From NCBI GenBank assembly GCA_013151655.1, contig JAADHX010000341.1:1-5751 (forward strand): a stretch of 5,751 bases of DNA, written 5' to 3'. The translations under genes and the position numbers were made by a program. The notes beneath the pieces are model-generated. The model was not told the DNA's origin and did not search any database. It saw only the letters and a program-made list of their open reading frames with translations. This document shows positions 1 to 5,406 of the stretch, piece by piece (the stretch's first letter is position 1; every line of letters starts with the position of its first letter). The stretch comes from Actinomycetota bacterium. GTDB taxonomy: Bacteria > Actinomycetota > Acidimicrobiia > Acidimicrobiales > Poriferisodalaceae.

Positions 1-200
1 AGAGCATCGGCACCGGGCTGTACCTGTCCAGAATTGGCGACCCGTTTGCCTGGGCGTCAGACAACCTTGTCGATGGAATCGACAAAGCCATCGTCTGGTG
101 GGTCGTTGCGACTCCGGTGGCACAGCTCATCATCACGATCGGCTATTCGGTGTTTGCCTACCGAGTATCGAAGCCGGTAATCGGCCGTGTGAACACGACC
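1..200 (+). other. Probable C-terminal region of an ECF substrate-specific (S) component within the fused frame
   Basis: Read in the frame of the downstream ATPases, this stretch encodes a hydrophilic segment with NLVDGIDK, then one strongly hydrophobic helix (roughly IVWWVVATPVAQLIITIGYS), then basic residues (YRVSK). An acidic/Asp-Lys segment leading into a last membrane helix that ends in basic residues is typical of the C-termini of ECF S components. The position immediately before an A-A'-T set supports this. Only one helix is in the window, so the family and substrate (riboflavin, thiamine precursor, cobalamin, metal and so on) cannot be assigned. It could instead be the end of another small membrane protein. 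Confidence 0.55.
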
Positions 201-1520
201 CTTGGCCCGCCGCTGAACCACGAAGTCGGCCCCGCCGACCCCCCGGGTCAAACAAACCTCAACCAGGAGAGAGTGATCCGAGCCGGCAGCACTATCGCCA
301 CGGTCGACATCAGCTTGAGTCGAGGCGAACTCGTGGCTCTTACCGGACCAAACGGCGCGGGTAAGAGCTCAACCATCGGCGCCTTAGCCGGTTTCGACGG
401 CGTCCGATTCGCCACTGACTCGTGGAACGCGACAGGCCTAGGGCGAATGGGCGGAACGGGTGTGATTGGGCAGAACCCCGCGGCGCAGATACTCGCGCCG
501 AGGGTGCGCGACGAGTTGGCATGGGGCGGAGATGTCGACGACGCGAAGATCGCGCAGCTACTTGAACAGGTAGGTATCGCCCATCTTGCCGATCGCGATT
601 CGTCAGCGCTTTCGGGTGGCGAACTTCAGCGTTTGGCCATTGCGGCTGCACTAGCGTTGGAACCGGCCCTGTTGCTGTCCGATGAGTCGACATCGATGCT
701 CGATCCGGCCGGTCGCGAAGCCGTAGTCGGGGTGTTGCGAGCCACCGCCGACGCCGGCGCCGCAGTTCTACACGCATCCCATGTGCTCGATGATCTAGCC
801 GTAGCCGATGTGGAGGTATCGATTGGGGTCGCTCACCCAGGAGTCGACATACAAGCCACGGTAGGCAAACCAGGCCCGTTGGTGCTGACGACCCGAAAAC
901 TCGTCGTGGTTCACGACCACAAATCGCCGTGGGCCGTCGAGGCGCTCGTCGACATCGACCTCGACCTACGAGAGGGCGAACTAACCCTGCTCACCGGCAG
1001 TAACGGGTCGGGCAAAACGACCTTGGCCTGGAGCCTCGCAGGACTCATTCAACCAGCTTCTGGCGAGATCAGCTTTCGCGGTGAGCCCCTCACCAAGCCC
1101 ACGAACGACATCGGTCTGGCTTTTCAGCACGCTCGCTTGCAACTGCTAAGAAACAAGGTTCGATCTGAGGTCAAGGCCATCTCTGGAATCGACGAAGTCG
1201 ACCCATTGCTCGAGGCGATGGGGCTTGATGCCAACAGGCTTGGCAGCCGCCGCATCGATCAACTAAGTGGTGGCGAGCAGCGGCGCGTGTTACTCGCCGG
1301 GCTGCTCGGAAGAGATCTCGACGTTGTGATCCTCGACGAGCCATTGGCCGGCCTAGACGCCGAAGGCCGCGACCGGCTCATGGCCGCGGTCCAGCACTTC
1401 TTGGCGGAGCGTGTAGCTGTGGTGGTCGTCAGTCACGAACCCGAGTGGGCTAGCGACCTTGTCCATCAGCGAATCGCCTTGGACCGTGGACGCGTTGTCG
1501 ACCGACGGGTGCGTTCATGA
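1..1520 (+). CDS. ECF transporter: S-component C-terminus fused in frame to a double ATPase (EcfA-EcfA'), 5' partial
   Basis: This is an energising subunit of an energy-coupling factor importer, with ATP hydrolysis on the cytoplasmic face driving uptake of a vitamin or metal. The frame is open from the window edge (first full codon at position 3) to TGA at 1518-1520. The visible N-terminal part is a membrane-protein tail (about 3-180), then a Pro-rich linker, then two ABC domains. Domain 1 has Walker A GPNGAGKSS (345-371, Lys at 363), a Q-loop with QNPAAQ, signature LSGGE (609-623), Walker B ending Asp-Glu (681-686) and switch His (780). Domain 2 has GSNGSGKTT (996-1022, Lys at 1014), an FQ Q-loop, LSGGE (1263-1277), LDEP (Asp-Glu 1335-1340) and switch His (1434). 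Both sites look catalytically intact. Domain 1 has only about 24 residues between the internal GTG at 273 and its Walker A, so its first strand and A-loop are short or degenerate. The ecfT gene follows with a 4-base overlap. ATPase identity is very secure; the S-component fusion is less so (see the internal GTG entry). The substrate is unknown. Confidence 0.85.
   Translation, partial: SIGTGLYLSRIGDPFAWASDNLVDGIDKAIVWWVVATPVAQLIITIGYSVFAYRVSKPVIGRVNTTLGPPLNHEVGPADPPGQTNLNQERVIRAGSTIATVDISLSRGELVALTGPNGAGKSSTIGALAGFDGVRFATDSWNATGLGRMGGTGVIGQNPAAQILAPRVRDELAWGGDVDDAKIAQLLEQVGIAHLADRDSSALSGGELQRLAIAAALALEPALLLSDESTSMLDPAGREAVVGVLRATADAGAAVLHASHVLDDLAVADVEVSIGVAHPGVDIQATVGKPGPLVLTTRKLVVVHDHKSPWAVEALVDIDLDLREGELTLLTGSNGSGKTTLAWSLAGLIQPASGEISFRGEPLTKPTNDIGLAFQHARLQLLRNKVRSEVKAISGIDEVDPLLEAMGLDANRLGSRRIDQLSGGEQRRVLLAGLLGRDLDVVILDEPLAGLDAEGRDRLMAAVQHFLAERVAVVVVSHEPEWASDLVHQRIALDRGRVVDRRVRS
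239..276 (+). promoter_or_regulatory. C6 tract, AGGAG ribosome-binding site and GTGA: possible internal start of the ATPase gene
   Basis: A run of six C (239-244, followed by GGG) precedes AGGAG (265-269) and GTG (273-275), which is in frame with the ATPases. A TGA at 274-276 overlaps this GTG in the +1 frame. This is the layout expected where one gene ends and the next begins by a GTGA overlap, as happens 1.2 kb later at the ATGA junction with ecfT. As written, the upstream membrane frame reads through without a stop. Losing one C from the tract would make it end exactly at this TGA. The spacing from AGGAG to GTG is only 3 bases, shorter than usual, which weakens the case for an independent start. 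Confidence 0.45.
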
Positions 1521-2266
1521 GCGGCAAGGTCATGCGTCATCTCGACATCGACTCACCGATTCATTCACTTTGGGCAGGCACAAAGATCCTTTGGGTGCCG
1601 ATAGTCGGCACTAGCATCGCCTTTCAGCTGTCGTGGACAACTGTGGGAATCGGCTGGGCAGTCGCACTCGTGCTGATCGGCCTGTCTCGATTGCCGCGAG
1701 GCGTAACACCAAGGCCACCGAAGTTGTTGTGGATTGGTCTCGGGATCTCGTTCTTTTTCGCCTTGTTGTCGAACGACGAACCAGAAGCGTTCGGCCTCGG
1801 TGTTGGGGGTGTTCTCGACCTTGGTCAATTCATCGCCTTTGCTTGGCTAATGACAGCGATGGCGTTGTTGATCGGCTGGACAACTCGACTCGACGACATA
1901 GCAGCCGCTCTCAATCGACTACTACGGCCCTTTGGGCGAGTGGGGTTTCCCATCAAGGAGATCGGCACGGTGTTAGTGGTCGCGGTCCGCACTGTTCCCC
2001 TCTTGATCGAAGAGGTGAGGGTCATCGTCGCGGCCAGGAAACTCCGTCCCAAAACCGAAGACCAGCCCTACCTCGATGCTGGAGCCGATATCGCGGTTGC
2101 GCTCGTCGTCAGTACGTTCAGACGAGCTGGAGAGATGGCCCGCACTCTGGCCGCTCGCGGCGGTCTTCGAACTCCGCCTCCTGACCGCCACCGACCGGGT
2201 GGCAGGGACCTAATGGCGGCGGTGCTCGGCGTAGGAGTTGTGGCCCTCGTTATCGTCGTTGGTTAG
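1517..2266 (+). CDS. ecfT: ECF transporter transmembrane (T) component, CbiQ/EcfT family
   Basis: This is the integral membrane scaffold that couples the paired ATPases to the substrate-binding S component in an ECF importer. The 249-residue length is normal for the family. Hydrophobic stretches lie at about residues 24-56, 68-85, 102-122 and 231-249. Between the last two is a cytoplasmic helical region with the two Ala-Arg-containing coupling motifs that dock into the ATPase grooves: AARK at 172-175 and AARGG at 212-216. The first motif deviates slightly from the usual Ala-Arg-Ala/Gly. The ATG at 1517 overlaps the TGA of the ATPase gene (ATGA), so translation is probably coupled; no strong separate RBS is seen. 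ATG at 1532 (residue 6) is a less likely alternative start. It is the last gene of the operon, and the convergent aldolase gene ends 24 bases downstream. Confidence 0.9.
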   Translation: MSGKVMRHLDIDSPIHSLWAGTKILWVPIVGTSIAFQLSWTTVGIGWAVALVLIGLSRLPRGVTPRPPKLLWIGLGISFFFALLSNDEPEAFGLGVGGVLDLGQFIAFAWLMTAMALLIGWTTRLDDIAAALNRLLRPFGRVGFPIKEIGTVLVVAVRTVPLLIEEVRVIVAARKLRPKTEDQPYLDAGADIAVALVVSTFRRAGEMARTLAARGGLRTPPPDRHRPGGRDLMAAVLGVGVVALVIVVG

Positions 2267-2313
2267 GCGAATCGCGGCCAGACGGTGCCACTAGTAGGTC
2301 GAGCTTGTCGACC
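2267..2313. terminator. Convergent gap with a 6-bp-stem hairpin; weak terminator candidate
   Basis: The ecfT stop (2264-2266) and the aldolase stop (2291-2293, complement) face each other across 24 bp. A perfect inverted repeat GGTCGA-GCTTG-TCGACC occupies 2297-2313, inside the last codons of the aldolase gene and about 30 bases past the ecfT stop. No T-run follows on either strand, so it is not a classical intrinsic terminator. It may still help stop or stabilise the ecfT transcript. Confidence 0.25.
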
Positions 2314-3082
2314 CCGACGGGCCCGCGGTTCCTGAGCGTGCCTCCGCCAGTTCGGCGGCCAGGCCAAGCCGCATAGCAACACCATCGGAAGTAACGGTCA
2401 CCATTGTAAATCCAGCCGCGACACGCTTTGGCGTCAGATCGCCAGTTGAGTGAATTCCGGCCACGACCCCAGCTTTGCGACAGGCGTCAACCACCGTGGC
2501 GAGCGCGTCGGTGAACCGGGCTTCGTTGTCGTTGTTGCCTGGCGCCAGTCCGAGGCTTATGGACAGATCCGCTGGACCTACATAGATGGCATCGATGCCT
2601 GATATGGCCAGGATTGCGTCGACGTTGCCGACCGCTTCGACAGTCTCGATCATCGGGATACAAACGACGTTCTCGCGGGCCCACCCAAGGTAGTCACCGC
2701 CATCTACGCGAGGCTGGGCCAATATCGGCCCAGAGCTTCGAGCACCGGCGGGCGCGTAACGACAGGCCCGAACGGCCGCCTCCGCTTCGGCAACGGTGTT
2801 GACCATCGGGATGATCACCCCGTGGGCCCCAGCATCGAGCACTTTGCCAATCACGCCGGGTTCGTTCCACGGCACTCTCACGATCGGACAACCATCGGCC
2901 AAAAGAATCGCCTGAATCATGGCAGGCACATCGCTGTAGTCAATGACCCCGTGCTGCATGTCGATGCACACATAGTCGAACCCAGACCTAGCCGTGGCTT
3001 CGGCTGTGACCGAAGTCGGTATGGACAGCCACCCTCCGAGAGTGGTCTGGTTTGCGTTCCAACGCTGTCTCAGTGTCTGCAT
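2291..3082 (-). CDS. HpcH/HpaI family class II aldolase (2-keto-3-deoxy acid / 4-hydroxy-2-oxoacid type)
   Basis: This is a cytoplasmic, divalent-metal-dependent aldolase of the phosphoenolpyruvate/pyruvate TIM-barrel superfamily. Members reversibly cleave 4-hydroxy-2-oxo acids (for example 4-hydroxy-2-oxoheptanedioate or 2-keto-3-deoxy sugar acids) to pyruvate plus an aldehyde. The 263-residue length is typical. Visible active-site residues are the catalytic His in MQHG (His44), the pyruvate-binding Arg in RVPWNEP (Arg69), and metal ligands Glu146 (IETVEAV) and Asp172 (YVGPADLSISLG). The family segment YAPAGARSSGP (109-119) is also present. The last 15 or so residues are a Ser/Thr/Gly-rich tail. 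The ATG start (CAT at 3080-3082) gives the usual N-terminus, with WLSIPTS on the first barrel strand. No good Shine-Dalgarno precedes it, so leaderless or weak initiation is possible. It stands alone, divergent from gpgS, and the neighbours do not reveal the substrate. Confidence 0.88.
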   Translation of the reverse strand: MQTLRQRWNANQTTLGGWLSIPTSVTAEATARSGFDYVCIDMQHGVIDYSDVPAMIQAILLADGCPIVRVPWNEPGVIGKVLDAGAHGVIIPMVNTVAEAEAAVRACRYAPAGARSSGPILAQPRVDGGDYLGWARENVVCIPMIETVEAVGNVDAILAISGIDAIYVGPADLSISLGLAPGNNDNEARFTDALATVVDACRKAGVVAGIHSTGDLTPKRVAAGFTMVTVTSDGVAMRLGLAAELAEARSGTAGPSGSTSSTY

Positions 3083-3171
3083 ACGTTTGGTCTACCACGC
3101 CGTTAACGTCTAGTGATCCACAATCACGTTGATCGCTGCAAAGACTCTCGAGGAGAGGAGAAGCTTGGGCA
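3083..3171. promoter_or_regulatory. Divergent intergenic region with inverted repeats (putative shared promoter/operator)
   Basis: This 89-bp spacer separates the aldolase (leftward) from gpgS (rightward) and must hold both promoters if neither gene is transcribed from elsewhere. It contains the palindrome CGTTAACG (3101-3108). It also contains the inverted repeat GTGAT-CCACA-ATCAC (3113-3127), flanked by AACGT (3105-3109) and ACGTT (3126-3130). I could not pick convincing -35/-10 pairs for either direction. TAGACC lies 7-12 bases before the aldolase ATG, where a -10 element of a leaderless transcript would sit, but this is weak. Confidence 0.35.
3151..3160 (+). promoter_or_regulatory. Ribosome-binding site of gpgS (tandem AGGAG)
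   Basis: Two consecutive AGGAG cores (3151-3155 and 3156-3160) lie upstream of the ATG at 3172. The nearer copy is 11 bases away, slightly longer than optimal. It is the only strong Shine-Dalgarno in the window that precedes an unambiguous gene start, and it supports ATG 3172 as the true start. Confidence 0.65.
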
Positions 3172-4374
3172 ATGGCCGACTTTCATCAGCCAGGCCGTGT
3201 GACCACAATCCACGACCTTCGACTTATGACCGATCAAGACCGTCGCTTGGATCTCTCCCGCTGGAGTGCTGAGTCGCCAATATCGCTCATCATTCCGACA
3301 CTGTTTAGTGACCTCGATAGTCAGGTGTTCGAACACATCATCGATGAGCTCGCCGAAGTCGACTACGTCCGCGAGATCATCGTTGGCCTCGATCGCGCCG
3401 ACCATCGACAGTTCAGCCAAGCCAAACAAGTCCTAGATCGACTCCCCCAGCATCACCGCGTGTTGTGGACCGACAGCCCGACCATGGCCGAGTTCGAGAA
3501 CGAGCTAGCTGCAAACAACGTGGCGCCAATTGGTTACGGCAAGGGTCGGAACGTGTGGCTCTGCCTTGGGTACTTTCTAGCGTCCGATCGTGGCAAGACA
3601 GTCGCCGTGCACGACAGCGACATCGTCGACTATTCGCGCTCAATGCTCGACCGGCTCTTGTATCTCGTCGCCCACCCTGGCATGGAAGTCGAAGCGGCCA
3701 AGGGTTTCTACGCTCGAAACGACCAACAACAGCTCACGGGTCGCGTAACCAGGTTGCTGATGGCACCGCTGTTCGAAGCGCTGCGAGGTCTTGGCGATTC
3801 CGAACCGGCGCTCGAGTATCTAGAGTTCCTCTCCGACTTTCGGTACGTCCTGTCTGGCGAACACGCCATGACGACCGCAGTAGCACGGTCTGTGCGACTG
3901 CCAGCAGCATGGAGTGTCGAACTCGAATTCTTGGCCAGCTTCTACAACTATCCAGGTGCTCGCAATATCTGCCAAGTCGAGATAACAGACCAGTACGACC
4001 ACAAACACCAAGACCTATCACCTGCCGACGGTGGGGGCCTGGTGGCGATGGCCGGCGAGATTGTTGCTGCCCTCGCCCGGCAGCTAGCCGCTTCGGGCCT
4101 TACGCTCGACGAAGATTCGCTCGTCGACCTAGCGGGGTCGTATCGAGACATCGCCAACCAGATGCTTGAGTCGTATCGTCGCGACGCGATAGCCAACGGG
4201 CTTAGTTTCGACGTGGGCTCAGAACGTATCGCCGTCGAAGTGTTTGCCAAGGCAGTGTTAACTGCGGACTTGTCGCAGCCACCACAAGTTGGGTCGAGCT
4301 GGCACTCCGTCGAATCTAGGATTCCTCACAGCCTCGAGCGCCTCGCCAAGATCGTCGAAGCCGACAACGCGTAA
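3172..4374 (+). CDS. gpgS: Glucosyl-3-phosphoglycerate synthase (GT81 family)
   Basis: This is a cytoplasmic retaining glycosyltransferase with a GT-A fold. It transfers glucose from NDP-glucose to 3-phosphoglycerate, giving glucosyl-3-phosphoglycerate. That is the precursor of glucosylglycerate, a compatible solute, and in mycobacteria of methylglucose lipopolysaccharide. The 400 residues match the long GpgS form better than the mycobacterial form of about 320. The N-terminus MADFHQPGRVTTIHDL is characteristic. Then come the nucleotide-sugar strand (SLIIPTLFSDL, 38-48), GYGKGRNVW (121-129) and the metal-binding DSD (148-150, in VHDSDIVD). Next are GRVTRLL (190-196), YVLSGEHAM (225-233), an SVELEFL acidic segment (248-254) and YDHKHQ (275-280, a likely metal-ligand His region). 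The C-terminal third is helical. The start follows a tandem AGGAG. No phosphatase (GpgP) gene is adjacent in the window, so dephosphorylation must be encoded elsewhere. Family is confident; the sugar donor is inferred from the family. Confidence 0.85.
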   Translation: MADFHQPGRVTTIHDLRLMTDQDRRLDLSRWSAESPISLIIPTLFSDLDSQVFEHIIDELAEVDYVREIIVGLDRADHRQFSQAKQVLDRLPQHHRVLWTDSPTMAEFENELAANNVAPIGYGKGRNVWLCLGYFLASDRGKTVAVHDSDIVDYSRSMLDRLLYLVAHPGMEVEAAKGFYARNDQQQLTGRVTRLLMAPLFEALRGLGDSEPALEYLEFLSDFRYVLSGEHAMTTAVARSVRLPAAWSVELEFLASFYNYPGARNICQVEITDQYDHKHQDLSPADGGGLVAMAGEIVAALARQLAASGLTLDEDSLVDLAGSYRDIANQMLESYRRDAIANGLSFDVGSERIAVEVFAKAVLTADLSQPPQVGSSWHSVESRIPHSLERLAKIVEADNA

Positions 4375-4395
4375 GTCGGGCCAGCCGCCCAACAA

Positions 4396-5406
4396 CTACC
4401 CGCGGACAATGGCGACAATTCGCCTGGCCGCAGTCACCGGAGAAATCGTCCGACCTACAGCGTCCACCAACTCCTGCCGAGCGGGGCGAGTGGCCATGAC
4501 TTCATCGATCCCGTCGCCGAGCAGGCGCTGCACTCGGCTGCGAACTTCGGATTCGAGCCGGCTCGCTCTTGTTTGATCGATGAGCCCTGAGTTGGCCAAG
4601 TGCTCCCGATGCTGAGCTATCGCTTTCCATACGTCAGCGATGCCATCAGCCTCGATCGAGTTGACCATAACTATTGGCGCCCGATACCCAGAGCTGTGCT
4701 CCTGACCAGTGATGTGACTGAGGTCGAGCATGAGTTCTAAATCGCGTCTTGCATCGCTGGCCCCGGGCCTATCGGACTTGTTCACCACAAATACGTCGGC
4801 CACCTCCAGCAACCCGGCCTTATTCGCCTGAACAGCGTCGCCCCAACCAGGGGTAACAACCACAACCGTGGTGTCGGCGGTAGCTGCGACGTCAACCTCA
4901 ACCTGGCCGACTCCGACGGTCTCGATCAACACTGGGTCGTAACCCGCCGCATCGAATGCCCTAACCGCAGCCGGTACCGCTAGAGCTAAACCTCCGGAGT
5001 GTCCCCTCGTAGCCATTGAACGAATGAAGGTCCGGGTTCCGGCGAGGTGATCCATACGGATGCGGTCGCCCAGAATCGCCCCACCCGTTAGCGGCGAAGA
5101 CGGATCTACAGCCAACACCGCGCTCTGATGCTTCGAGTCCGACAGCAGTTTCAGCAGTTGGCCAGTCATCGTCGACTTTCCAGCGCCAGGCGCACCGGTC
5201 ACCCCAATGACATGGGCCTGGCCCGTTTCGGGATGGGCGAGTTCGGTGATCTCGTCGGCTGCTTCACCACCGGTCTCTATCAGCGTCAACAGTCGACCAA
5301 GCGCCCGCCGGTTGCCGTTCCTTGCCTGTTCGAACAGTTCACTTGCCGAAGCAGAGCGAATCGATGCACCTAGGTCGCGGCCCAAACCGCCCTCATCGAG
5401 CGCCAT
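4396..5406 (-). CDS. meaB: Methylmalonyl-CoA mutase-associated GTPase MeaB (ArgK/YgfD family, G3E)
   Basis: This is a cytoplasmic P-loop GTPase that acts as a chaperone of the adenosylcobalamin-dependent methylmalonyl-CoA mutase. It gates cofactor loading and protects or rescues the mutase from inactivation. The 336-residue length is normal. Motifs in order are a helical N-terminal region, Walker A/G1 GAPGAGKST (71-79), VDPSSP (100-105) followed by LGDRIRM (112-118), the G3-type ETVGVGQ (162-168), and the guanine-specificity NKSD (209-212). A C-terminal helical dimerisation arm follows. The ATG (complement of 5404-5406) shares its A with the TGA of the preceding B12-binding gene (TGATG). Translation is therefore probably coupled, and no separate RBS is evident. 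The old name ArgK (arginine/ornithine transport kinase) is misleading. Its stop lies 21 bp from the convergent gpgS stop, with no clear hairpin between them. Confidence 0.95.
   Translation of the reverse strand: MALDEGGLGRDLGASIRSASASELFEQARNGNRRALGRLLTLIETGGEAADEITELAHPETGQAHVIGVTGAPGAGKSTMTGQLLKLLSDSKHQSAVLAVDPSSPLTGGAILGDRIRMDHLAGTRTFIRSMATRGHSGGLALAVPAAVRAFDAAGYDPVLIETVGVGQVEVDVAATADTTVVVVTPGWGDAVQANKAGLLEVADVFVVNKSDRPGASDARRDLELMLDLSHITGQEHSSGYRAPIVMVNSIEADGIADVWKAIAQHREHLANSGLIDQTRASRLESEVRSRVQRLLGDGIDEVMATRPARQELVDAVGRTISPVTAARRIVAIVRG

Noticed and set aside
117..119. GTG at 117 as the start of the ATPase protein
   Set aside because: It falls in the middle of a hydrophobic helix, has no Shine-Dalgarno, and the frame is open upstream to the window edge.
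340..777. Long minus-strand frame opposite the first ATPase domain (145 codons)
   Set aside because: It is Arg-rich and low in recognisable motifs, and lies entirely antisense to a domain with clear ABC motifs. It is a typical shadow frame in GC-rich DNA.
1633..2184. Plus-strand frame of 183 codons inside ecfT
   Set aside because: It overlaps a clear membrane protein with coupling motifs. The alternative frame is Arg/Ser-rich and has no family features.
3465..4169. Plus-strand frame of 234 codons inside gpgS
   Set aside because: Its Arg/Ser-rich composition, lack of RBS and full overlap with a well-supported GT81 enzyme mark it as an out-of-frame shadow.
4375..4395. Possible terminator between the convergent gpgS and meaB stops
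   Set aside because: The 21-bp gap shows no convincing stem-loop or T-run on either strand.
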